NCBI GenBank assembly: GCA_009684525.1
Contig: WKKR01000001.1
Location: forward strand, 1,054,001 to 1,118,000
Direction of reading: 5' to 3'
DNA: 64,000 nt
Source of the DNA: Geobacter sp.
GTDB taxonomy: Bacteria > Desulfobacterota > Desulfuromonadia > Geobacterales > DSM-12255
Position numbers and translations under genes: made by a program. Below are positions 15,941 to 23,935 of the stretch, in pieces. Positions within the stretch are counted from its first letter, which is position 1; every line of letters begins with the position of its first letter. The notes under the pieces were generated by a model that saw only the letters and a list, made by a program, of their open reading frames with translations, had not been told where the DNA came from and made no database searches.

Positions 15941-17917
15941 TCACCCCCCGAACAGCCGCCTGGCCGCGGCCAGCTGCTCCGGAGTCCCGAGCAGCAGGAC
16001 CAGGTCGTCCCGTTGCAGTTCCCAGACCGGATCGGGGTTCGGCACCACCTCGTCCCCCCTCCTGATCGCCAGGACCGTCGCCCCTGAGCGCGCCCTGATG
16101 GTCCCCTCCCGCAGCCCCTCTCCTTCCAGAACTGCCCCCTTCTGCACCCGGAAGGTGCCAATCTCCGCGCCGGCAAGGTAGCCGCTGATCCCGACGGCAT
16201 GGCTGTGCCGCCGGCTCATGGAGCGGAGCATTTCGTAGCCGTCCCGCCGCACCTCGGCGATGCAGTGCTCGATCTGGTCGGAAGGGACCAGGAAGGTACG
16301 CAGGACACGGGAGAGGATCTCCACCGAGGTCTCGAACTCCTCCGGGATCACCTCGTTGACCCCCAGCTTGTAGAGCGGCTCCACCTCCAGGAGATAGCGG
16401 GTCCGGACGATGATGTGGATGGTCGGGTTCAACTGCCGGGCCAGGGCCGCTATCCGCCGGCTGGCCGCGGCATCGGAGATGGCGACGACAATGATGCGGG
16501 CATCAGCGACCCGGGCATGGCTCAGGATCTCCTGCCGCGAGGCGTCGCCAAAGATGATCCGCTCCCCCCGCTTCTTCTCCCCCTTGACCGTGTAGGGGTT
16601 GGTCTCGATGATGGCATGGGGGATCTGCAGGTGCTTCAGCACCTTTGACAGGTTCCTGCCGTTGACGCCAAAGCCGACGACGATGACGTGGTCGGAAATC
16701 TCCAGCGGCTTCTCGGTCCTGGCCAGCCTCCCCCGCCCCCGGCTGAAGGATGCGGGGAGCCTGCCGCTGACGGTCTCCGCCAGCCAGGGGGCGACCTTCA
16801 TGCAGAGCGGGGTGAGCCCCATGGTGGCGATGGAGCCAGCAAGGAATACCTGGTAGAGCTCCCGGTCGAGCAGCCCGTGGCTGAGGCCGGTCTGGGCCAG
16901 GACAAAGGAGAATTCGCCGATCTGGGCCAGAGAGAGGCCGGCCACCAGGGCGATACGTAGCGGCACCCCCTGCACGAATACCGCGCCGGTGGTAATCCCC
17001 CCTTTCAAAAGGATGATGGCCAGGACCAGGCAGGCGATGGCAACCGGATACTTCAGCAGGATAGCCGGGTCGAGCAGCATGCCGACCGAGATGAAAAAGA
17101 GGCTCATGAAGGCGTCGCGGAACGGGATGATGTCGCTTAAGGCCTGGTGGCTGTATTCCGACTCGGAGATGGCCAGCCCGGCGATGAAGGCGCCGAGCGC
17201 CAGCGACAGACCGGCCTTGGCCGTAAGCCAGGCCATGCCGAGGCCGATGAAGAGGATGGTCAGGATGAAGAGTTCGCTGCTGCGAGCTTTGACCACCTGC
17301 TTGAAGATCCAGGGGACCAGGAAGCGGGCGCTGTAGTGGGCGATGAGCACCACCGCCACCGCCTTGGCGCAGATCAGCAGCACCCCCTGCACCCCTTGAC
17401 CGGCACCGGCCAGAAGCGGCGTGAAGAGTACCAGCGGCACCACGCAGAGATCCTGGAAGATCAGGATGGCAAGGGCGATCTTCCCCTGGGGGGTATCCAT
17501 CTCCCCGGCTTCCATCAACAGCTTCATCAGGATCGCCGTGCTGGAGAGCGCCACCAGGAAGCCGAAGAACACCGCCTGATTGCCGGCAAGGGGGATGAGC
17601 AGGGCGCTGGCGGCAACCAGCAGGATGGTTGCCCCCATCTGCAGGCCGCCCCCCCAGAGCACCAGGTGCTTGATCCGCATCAGCTCCTTGAGGGAAAACT
17701 CGATGCCGATGGTGAAGAGGAGCAGCACCACGCCGATCTCGGCCATCTGCTCCACATTGTGGGTCTCTTTGATGAAGCCGAGAGTATAGGGACCGGCAAC
17801 GATCCCGGTAACCAGGAACCCGATAATGGAGGGAAACTTCAGCCGCCGGAAGATGACCACCGTCACCAGGGCCAGGCCGAAGAGGATTTCCAGTTCCTGT
17901 AACGCCTCGTATGCCAT
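15941..17917 (-). CDS. Kef/CPA2-type monovalent cation:proton antiporter with TrkA domains
   Basis: 658 residues. The first ~390 form a Na+/H+ exchanger membrane domain of about 12 segments (FPSIIGFLVTGIVAGPYTLG, LIFQDLCVVPLVLFTPLLAG, SLALGAFIAGLAISESEYSH). Then comes a TrkA-N Rossmann domain (HVIVVGFGVNGRNLSKVLKH) and a C-terminal TrkA-C domain (LEGEGLREGTIRARSGATVL). This is the KefB/KefC/YbaL architecture: K+ or Na+ efflux gated by a nucleotide- or thiol-conjugate-sensing domain. The membrane protein gene at 17976 lies just upstream on the same strand. Confidence 0.92.
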   Translation of the reverse strand: MAYEALQELEILFGLALVTVVIFRRLKFPSIIGFLVTGIVAGPYTLGFIKETHNVEQMAEIGVVLLLFTIGIEFSLKELMRIKHLVLWGGGLQMGATILLVAASALLIPLAGNQAVFFGFLVALSSTAILMKLLMEAGEMDTPQGKIALAILIFQDLCVVPLVLFTPLLAGAGQGVQGVLLICAKAVAVVLIAHYSARFLVPWIFKQVVKARSSELFILTILFIGLGMAWLTAKAGLSLALGAFIAGLAISESEYSHQALSDIIPFRDAFMSLFFISVGMLLDPAILLKYPVAIACLVLAIILLKGGITTGAVFVQGVPLRIALVAGLSLAQIGEFSFVLAQTGLSHGLLDRELYQVFLAGSIATMGLTPLCMKVAPWLAETVSGRLPASFSRGRGRLARTEKPLEISDHVIVVGFGVNGRNLSKVLKHLQIPHAIIETNPYTVKGEKKRGERIIFGDASRQEILSHARVADARIIVVAISDAAASRRIAALARQLNPTIHIIVRTRYLLEVEPLYKLGVNEVIPEEFETSVEILSRVLRTFLVPSDQIEHCIAEVRRDGYEMLRSMSRRHSHAVGISGYLAGAEIGTFRVQKGAVLEGEGLREGTIRARSGATVLAIRRGDEVVPNPDPVWELQRDDLVLLLGTPEQLAAARRLFGG

Positions 17918-17975
17918 TACGGACTACCGTTTCGTGAATGATCGGGGAGGGAAAGCCCCCCTTCGACAGGATGGG

Positions 17976-18326
17976 TCATCTCACGTCCCGGCCGATGAAG
18001 AGATTGAGGAAGAAGCTGACCAGGCTGAAGACCAGCGCCGCCAAGAAGGCATAGCCGAAACCGGCGACATGGAGCCCTTCCACCAGCCAGGCGGCGAGAT
18101 AGAAGAGAAACCCGTTGATGACCAGGGTGAAGAGCCCCAGGGTTACCATGGTCACGGGAAGGGTGAGAAAGATCAGCACCGGCCGGAGAAAGGCATTGAG
18201 CAGACCGAGAACCAGCGCAGCCACAAAGACGGTCTGCCAGTTGTCGACGTCGACGCCCGAGACCACCTGGACGACCACGAGCAGCGCCGTACTGTTGACG
18301 ACCCATTTCACCAGGAATTGTTTCAC
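17976..18326 (-). CDS. Phage holin family IV-like small membrane protein
   Basis: 116 residues with four hydrophobic segments (NSTALLVVVQVVSGV, VFVAALVLGLLNAFLRPVL, MVTLGLFTLVINGFLFYLAA, AFLAALVFSLVSFFLNLFIG). The motif GLLNAFLRPVLIFLTLPVT is typical of PF04020, a widespread chromosomal family of unknown function that was named for similarity to mycobacteriophage holins. A GTG start at 18326 is preferred over the ATG at 18338 because GGAGG sits 8 nt before it. It precedes the Kef-type antiporter by 58 bp. A B-family repeat lies directly upstream. Confidence 0.85.
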   Translation of the reverse strand: MKQFLVKWVVNSTALLVVVQVVSGVDVDNWQTVFVAALVLGLLNAFLRPVLIFLTLPVTMVTLGLFTLVINGFLFYLAAWLVEGLHVAGFGYAFLAALVFSLVSFFLNLFIGRDVR

Positions 18327-18350
18327 ATCTGCCTCCATCGTCTGCCAAAA

Positions 18351-18514
18351 CAGGTTGTTGAAAACGAAGTTTCAGCGCAGCTAAAAACAGCCATCTCGCC
18401 GCCGTCCTCGAAAAGCCGCCTTGTGCGGCGTAGCGCTGTTTATGCCCTGTGGGTACTACGCCTCCGCGGGGCTTTCTGCGGGTGCGACGATCTGACTGCT
18501 TTTGAACAACCTGA
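18351..18514. repeat. Dispersed repeat, family B, copy 1
   Basis: About 164 bp between divergent genes. The ends are inverted: CAGGTTGTTGAAAAC at the left and TTTTGAACAACCTG at the right. The interior matches the reverse complement of 21951-22100 nearly base for base (AGTTTCAGCGCAGCTAAAAA, CATCTCGCCGCCGTCCTCGA), except for the loop after GCGGCGTAGCG, which here holds GCTGTTTATGCCCTGTGGGT. No coding potential is shared, so this is MITE-like. Confidence 0.8.
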
Positions 18515-18748
18515 GTGTTTCAATAGCTTGCTAAAGGAATCCCGTTCACGTACAACCTTACCACAACAATCGCCCCCTCGCCACGGACAAGAGCTGCTCC
18601 TGCCGGCCAACGGCATCGCCAGAGGTCGGGGATGCCCCATCCTGCAGCTCTCCGGAAGCAACGACAGGTGACCGGTCAACTTTCCCCCTTGACGCGGACC
18701 CGTTCCTCTGCCACAAATACCGGTATTACCATTTTGCGGAGGAACGAG

Positions 18749-19246
18749 ATGGGCTTTCGACCAGGTTTGACCCTTTCCGTTGTCGTAGCGCTCTGGCTGC
18801 TGCTGACGCCGCTCTTGTCCGGGACCTCCCTGGCATCGTCCCCCCAGCAGCTCTCCAAGGGGCAGACGGTCTATGTGCCGGTCTATTCCAACGTCTTTTC
18901 TGGACCGAAGGCCCTCCCCTTCCACCTGGCAACCACCCTGAGCATCCGGAGCACGGAGATGTCGCAGCCGTTCACCGTTACCGCCATCGACTATTACGAT
19001 ACCAACGGCAAGCTGGTGCGCAGGCACCTGGCCAAGCCCCAGGTCGTGAACCCCCTTGCCACGATCTACGTCCATCTCGACGAAAAGGACACTGCCGGCG
19101 GATTCGGCGCCAACTTCATCGTCAGCTGGCAGGCCGGCAGGACCATCAATGCCCCGATCATCGAATGCGTGATGATCGGCGCTACCTCGGGCCAGGGGAT
19201 CTCCTTTGTCAGCCCCGGCCAGGTGATCCGCGAGGAGATCCGATGA
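18749..19246 (+). CDS. DUF3124 exported protein
   Basis: 165 residues. The signal peptide spans about residues 1-31 (LWLLLTPLLSGTSLAS). The mature part has the DUF3124 hallmarks: YVPVYSNVFSGPKALPFHL, TLSIRSTE, DYYDTNGKLVRRHL, GGFGANFIVSWQAG and IECVMIGATSGQGISFVSPG. Function unknown; a periplasmic beta-sandwich is likely. The start at 18749 follows GCGGAGG. Its stop overlaps the tag ATG (ATGA), giving a coupled DUF3124-tag pair. Confidence 0.88.
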   Translation: MGFRPGLTLSVVVALWLLLTPLLSGTSLASSPQQLSKGQTVYVPVYSNVFSGPKALPFHLATTLSIRSTEMSQPFTVTAIDYYDTNGKLVRRHLAKPQVVNPLATIYVHLDEKDTAGGFGANFIVSWQAGRTINAPIIECVMIGATSGQGISFVSPGQVIREEIR

Positions 19247-19827
19247 ACGAACCGTGCCGCTGCCCCTGGGTCGATTCTACCAAGCCGGACTATGTCGCCT
19301 ACCATGATGAGGAGTGGGGGGTGCCAGTCCGCGACGACCGGCTGATGTTCGAGTTTCTCACCCTGGAAGCGGCCCAGGCCGGGCTTTCGTGGTACACGAT
19401 CCTGCGCCGCCGCGACGGATACCGCCAGGCCTTTGCCGGTTTCGACCCGGAGATCGTGGCCCGCTTCGACCAGGCGCGGATCGACGCGCTCATCGCCGAT
19501 TCGTCGATCATCCGCAATCGCGCCAAGATCCATGCAGCAGTTGCCAATGCCCGTGCTTTCCTCAAGGTACAGGAAGAGTTCGGCAGCTTCTGCGCCTATA
19601 TCTGGCGCTTCGTGGACGGCCAACCCCTGGTGAGCGAGCGGCGCACCCTGGCCGACTATCCGACCACCTCGGCAGAGGCAGTGGCACTTTCCCGTGATCT
19701 GGGCAGCCGCGGCTTCGCCTTTGTCGGCCCGACCATCTGCTATGCCCACATGCAGGCCACCGGCCTCGTCAACGACCACACCGTCGACTGCTTCCGCCGC
19801 CAGGAGATCATCGACGGCTACCGCTGA
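19243..19827 (+). CDS. tag: DNA-3-methyladenine glycosylase I
   Basis: Removes 3-methyladenine from alkylated DNA as the first step of base excision repair. 194 residues starting MNEPCRCPWVDSTKPDYVAY, with HDEEWGVPVRDDRLMFEFL, AQAGLSWYTILRRR, FVGPTICYAHMQATGLVNDH and C-terminal HTVDCFRR. The Tag zinc site uses the N-terminal Cys, the His of HDEEWG and the C-terminal His/Cys, all present. Length is normal. It is coupled to the upstream DUF3124 gene by a 4 bp overlap. Confidence 0.95.
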   Translation: MNEPCRCPWVDSTKPDYVAYHDEEWGVPVRDDRLMFEFLTLEAAQAGLSWYTILRRRDGYRQAFAGFDPEIVARFDQARIDALIADSSIIRNRAKIHAAVANARAFLKVQEEFGSFCAYIWRFVDGQPLVSERRTLADYPTTSAEAVALSRDLGSRGFAFVGPTICYAHMQATGLVNDHTVDCFRRQEIIDGYR

Positions 19828-19871
19828 AGGGAACAGTCCCAACTTGCCAGCACCGGAAACCCTGAATCCCC

Positions 19872-20522
19872 ATGACCGAGACCAGCCGCGAAAAACTCTA
19901 TGCCCGGGCAAACCTCCTCGCCCTTTTCACCATCGCCTACAACATCTGCGAAGGGGCGGTATCGGTCTGGTTCGGCGCTAGCGACGAGACCCTGGCCCTG
20001 TTCGGCTTCGGCATCGACTCCTTTGTGGAGGTGATCTCCGGCATCGCGGTATGGCACATGCTCCGCCGCCTCAAGGCCCATGGCGAAGCGAATCGCGACG
20101 CCTTCGAGCGGCAGGCGCTTCGGATCACCGGCAGCGCCTTCTATTTCCTGACCGCTGGCCTGGTCATCACGGCCCTGGTCAATATCCAGCAGCAGCACCG
20201 GCCTGAAACCACCTTCTGGGGGGTGATCGTGGCCCTGGTCTCCATCTCGTTCATGTGGCTCCTGATCCGGCAGAAGACCGTTGTCGGGAAGGCGCTCAAC
20301 TCCTCGGCGATCCTTGCCGACGCGGCCTGCTCCAGGGCCTGCCTCTACCTCTCCGTTGCCCTGCTCGCCGCCAGCCTGGGGTTCGAGTTGACCGGCATCG
20401 GCAGCCTCGATGCCGTCGGCGCGCTCCTGATCGCCTGGCTCTCCGCCAGGGAGGGGAAAGAGTCCTTTGCCAAGGCAAAGGGGCTTTCGTGCGGCTGCTC
20501 CTGCAGCTGCTCCGGCACCTGA
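19872..20522 (+). CDS. Cation diffusion facilitator-like transporter with Cys-rich tail
   Basis: 216 residues with about five or six membrane segments. The motif FGFGIDSFVEVISGIAVW contains the D-S-x-x-E arrangement of CDF membrane helix 2, and the later SSAILADAACSRACLYLSVA carries the paired helix 5 region with an Asp, so metal (Zn, Fe, Co or similar) efflux is likely. The C-terminal cytoplasmic domain of classical CDF proteins is missing; instead the chain ends in CGCSCSCSGT, a cluster of four cysteines that could bind soft metals. It follows tag by 44 bp, and its stop touches a minimal B-repeat scar. Confidence 0.82.
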   Translation: MTETSREKLYARANLLALFTIAYNICEGAVSVWFGASDETLALFGFGIDSFVEVISGIAVWHMLRRLKAHGEANRDAFERQALRITGSAFYFLTAGLVITALVNIQQQHRPETTFWGVIVALVSISFMWLLIRQKTVVGKALNSSAILADAACSRACLYLSVALLAASLGFELTGIGSLDAVGALLIAWLSAREGKESFAKAKGLSCGCSCSCSGT

Positions 20523-20541
20523 GGTTGTTCAACAATCTGCC
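20523..20541. repeat. Minimal B-repeat scar
   Basis: GGTTGTTCAACAATCTGCC equals the two outer ends of the B repeat (AGGTTGTTCA and ACAATCTGC) joined with no interior. It lies at the stop codon of the transporter gene. Confidence 0.5.
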
Positions 20542-20551
20542 ATAAACCACG

Positions 20552-20575
20552 AAAAAAGGGGCCGTGCGCGGCCCC
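20552..20575 (-). terminator. Terminator for the cupredoxin gene
   Basis: Read on the minus strand: GGGGCCG, loop CGCA, CGGCCCC, then six T. It lies 33 bp past the cupredoxin stop and also faces the end of the transporter gene. Confidence 0.88.
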
Positions 20576-20608
20576 TTCCTCTACTCACCCGACGGTTGTG
20601 CCTTCCCC

Positions 20609-21022
20609 CTATTCCACCACCTCCAGCTCGCCCTCCATCCCCTTTTCCCGGTGGCTGGCGAAAAAGAGCAGCTTCTTGCTGCAGTACATGGGGTAGATAC
20701 CGGTCTTGGTGGGGGTGAACCTGATCGTCTTCGGTTCGGAGGAGAGGCTCTCCTCCACCTCGATCCCTGCCTCGGGCGCCTTAATGACAAAGTTGTGGGG
20801 GACGATCCCCGATTCCTTTCGCACCTTCAGCTCCACCGGCACGTTCACCTTGACAATCACATGGTCAGGGTCGAAGAAGTACCCCCCGCCCAGGATCTCG
20901 ACCCGTTGAACACCGTCGGCATCGATGGTTGCGGTAACGGTCTTTTTCGCCTCTCTGGCAGTGGCGATGCCGAAGATCCCGCATATCGCAACAAGCAGCA
21001 GTCCCGTAACGATCCTTTTCAT
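20609..21022 (-). CDS. Exported cupredoxin-domain protein
   Basis: 137 residues: a signal peptide (MKRIVTGLLLVAICGIFGIA, cleavage near ATA-RE) then a single cupredoxin domain. The type 1 copper ligand set is visible as His76 (VPHNFVI), Cys114 (YPMYCSKK), His124 (FASHREKGM) and Met129. The Cys-to-His spacing of 10 residues is longer than in plastocyanin and resembles periplasmic copper-binding or electron-transfer proteins. A single gene with its own terminator and an upstream 18 bp inverted repeat. Redox partner unknown. Confidence 0.88.
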   Translation of the reverse strand: MKRIVTGLLLVAICGIFGIATAREAKKTVTATIDADGVQRVEILGGGYFFDPDHVIVKVNVPVELKVRKESGIVPHNFVIKAPEAGIEVEESLSSEPKTIRFTPTKTGIYPMYCSKKLLFFASHREKGMEGELEVVE

Positions 21023-21050
21023 GGTCTTACCTCCTTGTCGGCTGACTTCC

Positions 21051-21068
21051 TGATACTAAGATGTATCA
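21051..21068. promoter_or_regulatory. Inverted repeat upstream of the cupredoxin gene
   Basis: TGATAC-TAAGAT-GTATCA, a perfect 6-6-6 dyad 29 bp upstream of the start codon. An operator is plausible; the regulator is unknown. Confidence 0.4.
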
Positions 21069-21263
21069 CTGCAGCCGCCATATGCAAGACGTGAAGGCCG
21101 GCCCCGGAATTACGCGTTGACAACCCATGACCGGCCACGTAGAACGGTAAATACAACCAAATACCTTTCGTGCCCGGCACAGACGGACCGCAACTGCAAC
21201 GTCGCATGGACTCGGTGTGAAGCCCCGGTTGGCAATGAAGCTCACTATACACCAGGAGTCCCC

Positions 21264-21875
21264 ATGAACCCGCAGATCGACGACCTGCTCGCCAGGATCA
21301 GGGCACTTGAAGAGGAACTCGAAGCCGAATTCAGGAAAAAGCGGGAAGAGTTCTTCTTCACCATCGAGAAAAAGCGGGTCCAGTTCGCCGAAGAGGTGAT
21401 CCGCCAGCATCGCCGCTTCAAAGTGGGGCTTTTCCGCTACCTGGCCGAATCCCGGCCGCTGGTCATCCTGACCGCTCCGGTCATCTACTCAGGATTCGTC
21501 CCCTTCCTCCTGCTCGACCTGTTCATCACCCTCTACCAGCGGGTCTGCTTCCCGATCTACGGCATCCCCACGGTAAAGCGGGGGGACTACCTGGTCTTCG
21601 ACCGCGAGGACCTCCCCTATCTCAACATCGTGGAGAAGTTCAACTGCTTCTTCTGCTCCTACGGCAACGGGCTGGCCGCCTATTTTCGCGAGGTGGCGGC
21701 GCGCACCGAACAGTACTGGTGCCCCATCAAGCATGCACGGCGGATCCGCGGCCACCACGACCGCTACCCCCGCTTCTTCGAGTACGGCGATGCCGAGAGC
21801 TACAGCAAAGGGCTGGAGCGGCTGCGCAAGGAATACGAAAAGGTTGAAAAGAAGGCAGCCGGCCCGCCCGGCTGA
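21264..21875 (+). CDS. Conserved membrane-associated protein, unknown function
   Basis: 203 residues starting at 21264. The N-terminal ~55 residues are a charged coiled coil (LARIRALEEELEAEFRKKRE). One or two membrane segments follow (PLVILTAPVIYSGFVPFLLL through DLFITLYQRVCFPIYGI), then a soluble part with NCFFCSYGNGLAAYFREVAA and TEQYWCPIKHARR, where three cysteines and a histidine suggest a metal site, and a basic C-terminal helix. I do not recognise a named family. A long 240 bp leader precedes it, in which I see nothing beyond the dyad at 21051. Confidence 0.75.
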   Translation: MNPQIDDLLARIRALEEELEAEFRKKREEFFFTIEKKRVQFAEEVIRQHRRFKVGLFRYLAESRPLVILTAPVIYSGFVPFLLLDLFITLYQRVCFPIYGIPTVKRGDYLVFDREDLPYLNIVEKFNCFFCSYGNGLAAYFREVAARTEQYWCPIKHARRIRGHHDRYPRFFEYGDAESYSKGLERLRKEYEKVEKKAAGPPG

Positions 21876-21950
21876 ACAAAAAAAAACGGCAGCCAGGGGC
21901 CGCCGTCGTAAAAGTATGTTCGTGGATGTTTTCTATCAGGTTGTCGAAAA

Positions 21951-22100
21951 CTCAGGTTGTTCAAAAACGGTCAGATCGTCGCACCCGCAGAAAGCCCCGC
22001 GGAGGCTTGAGCCACGCTACGCCGCACAAGGTGGCTTTTCGAGGACGGCGGCGAGATGGCTGTTTTTAGCTGCGCTGAAACTTCGTTTTCAACAATCTGC
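21951..22100. repeat. Dispersed repeat, family B, copy 2
   Basis: Reverse complement of the 18351 copy. It ends CGTTTTCAACAATCTGC right at the slyD-like stop codon. A partial duplicated end (CAGGTTGTCGAAAA) lies just before it at 21937. The loop after the GCGTAGCG core is TGGCTCAAG, the same as in repeat R1 at 3083, not as in B copy 1. Confidence 0.8.
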
Positions 22101-22552
22101 TAGACGATCTCGATCAGCTTGATATCGAAGGTAAGATCCCGACCAGCCAGGGGATGGTTGGCATCCAGGGTCACTTCGGTGTCGGACACCGCAGTGATCA
22201 GTACCGGGAAGGTCTCGCCATCCTCGCGGGTCACCTCAAGCTGGCCCCCCACCTCCGGATTGATCCCGGCTGGCAGCCGGCTCCGCTCCACCACGCCGAC
22301 CATCTCATCCATGCGGGGGCCATAGGCGTCATCCACCGGGATCTTGACCTGCTTGCTCTCGCCCAGTTCCATGCCGACAACCGCTGCCTCGAATCCGGGG
22401 ATCACCTGACCTTCGCCTATGGTGAACTCCAGGGGACCGGAAGAACAGCCGCATCCATCGTCGGTGCATTCCGAAGAATCGAACACCTCTCCGTCGTCAA
22501 GCATACCGGTGTAATGAACCCGAACCGTATCCCCCTGCTTTGCCTGTGCCAT
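22100..22552 (-). CDS. FKBP-type peptidyl-prolyl isomerase, SlyD-like
   Basis: 150 residues. Catalyses cis-trans isomerisation of Xaa-Pro bonds and, in SlyD-type proteins, chaperones unfolded chains through an insert-in-flap domain. The FKBP half has VRVHYTGMLDDGEVFDSS and IGEGQVIPGFEAAVVGMELG; the flap insert runs from about 77 to 130 (YGPRMDEMVGVVERSRLPAG), and NHPLAGRDLTFDIKL closes the domain. Unusually, a Cys-rich insertion ECTDDGCGCSSG (Cys29, 34, 36) sits in the loop after FDSS; the His-rich metal tail of E. coli SlyD is absent. The start at 22552 has AAAGGAG upstream. A B repeat abuts the stop. Confidence 0.9.
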   Translation of the reverse strand: MAQAKQGDTVRVHYTGMLDDGEVFDSSECTDDGCGCSSGPLEFTIGEGQVIPGFEAAVVGMELGESKQVKIPVDDAYGPRMDEMVGVVERSRLPAGINPEVGGQLEVTREDGETFPVLITAVSDTEVTLDANHPLAGRDLTFDIKLIEIV

Positions 22553-22783
22553 CGTCCATGGCTCCTTTCTGTTCAGACGGATGTCAGCAGATCCATCCGC
22601 GAGAGTGAACTGCGCACCGGGCACTCTAGCAGAGTGGCGCCGGAATTGCCATGGAAAAGGTTTCCATACTTTACGGCGTCCACGCTCAACATAAATGTCC
22701 ACCTTCCGATAAGAACTACTGTTCCGGATCACATTTCTGAAATACGTCAGAGCAGCAACAATCATCCGGCAGGGGGAATCGCC

Positions 22784-23893
22784 ATGACTTTGTGGGAAAA
22801 GGCCAAAGCGGAATTTCTCGACATCATCGAATGGACCGACGATTCAAGCGACACCATGGTCTGGCGGTTCCCGAGGTACGACAATGAGATCAAGCAGGGC
22901 GCCCAGCTGGTGGTCAGGCAGGCGCAGGTCGCCGTTTTCGTCAACAAGGGGGAGATCGCCGACCTGTTCGCGTCCGGCCAGCATCGGCTAACCACCGACA
23001 ACCTGCCGGTCCTCTCCACCCTGATGGGGTGGAAATACGGGTTCCACAGCCCCTTCAAAGCCGAGGTCTATTTCGTCAACACCCGGAATTTCACCAACCT
23101 GAAGTGGGGGACGAAAAACCCCGTCACCCTGCGCGACCCCGAATTCGGGCCGATACGGCTGCGGGCATACGGCACCTATGTCATCCGAGTGAACGACCCG
23201 GCAAAATTCATCAAAGAGATCGTTGGGACCGGCGGCCACTTCACCGTGGAGGAGGTTGCCGAGCAGTTGAAGAACCTAATCGTGACCAGGTTCTCGGACA
23301 TGCTGGCGGAAAGCGGCATCCCGGTGCTCGATCTGGCTGCCAGCTACAACGAGCTCTCCACCTTCCTGACCGGGAAGATCGCCCCGGAATTCCAGGAGTA
23401 CGGCATCGAGGTGACCAAGCTCCTGGTCGAGAACATCGCCTTGCCGCCGGAGGTCGAGGCTGCCCTGGACAAGAAGAGCAGCATGGGGATCATCGGCAAC
23501 CTGGACAATTTCCTCAAATTCCAGAGCGCGCAGGCCCTGGAGGCGGCGGCGCAGAATCCGGGGGGCGATGCTGCGGCAGGGGTCGGGATGGGGATCGGCT
23601 TTGCCATGGCAAACCAGCTGGGGAAGATGGTGATGAATCCGCAGGAACCACAGCCCGCCCCCCTTTCCCCGCCACCGCTCCCCCAGGAGGAGACGAGCCG
23701 GTACTTTGTGGGGAAAAACGGCAAAAAGGCCGGCCCTTTCGACAAGGATGCGATCATCGGCTACATCCGGAAAGGGGCCATCACCAGGGAGACGCTGATG
23801 TGGAAGCAGGGGATGGAGCAGTGGATCGCGGCCGGACAGTTCGGCGAATTTGCCGTAGTGCTGCAGGAAACGCCCCCCCCTTTGCCGAAATGA
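22784..23893 (+). CDS. SPFH-domain protein with C-terminal GYF_2 domain
   Basis: 369 residues. The first ~300 form an SPFH/band 7-like domain of the 'virion core protein' subtype (MTLWEKAKAEFLDIIEWTDD, DTMVWRFPRYDNEIKQGAQL, VYFVNTRNFTNLKWGTKNPV). A Gly/Ala- and Pro-rich linker follows, then a GYF_2 (DUF4339) domain, YFVGKNGKKAGPFDKDAIIG to MWKQGMEQWIAAGQFGEF. SPFH proteins oligomerise on membranes; GYF domains bind Pro-rich peptides. The start at 22784 has AGGGGG nearby. The zinc-ribbon gene starts 42 bp after the stop, so they form a two-gene unit. Confidence 0.88.
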   Translation: MTLWEKAKAEFLDIIEWTDDSSDTMVWRFPRYDNEIKQGAQLVVRQAQVAVFVNKGEIADLFASGQHRLTTDNLPVLSTLMGWKYGFHSPFKAEVYFVNTRNFTNLKWGTKNPVTLRDPEFGPIRLRAYGTYVIRVNDPAKFIKEIVGTGGHFTVEEVAEQLKNLIVTRFSDMLAESGIPVLDLAASYNELSTFLTGKIAPEFQEYGIEVTKLLVENIALPPEVEAALDKKSSMGIIGNLDNFLKFQSAQALEAAAQNPGGDAAAGVGMGIGFAMANQLGKMVMNPQEPQPAPLSPPPLPQEETSRYFVGKNGKKAGPFDKDAIIGYIRKGAITRETLMWKQGMEQWIAAGQFGEFAVVLQETPPPLPK

Positions 23894-23935
23894 TGACGAT
23901 GCACTGGGACAGATCCCCCCTTCAGAGGAGACACT

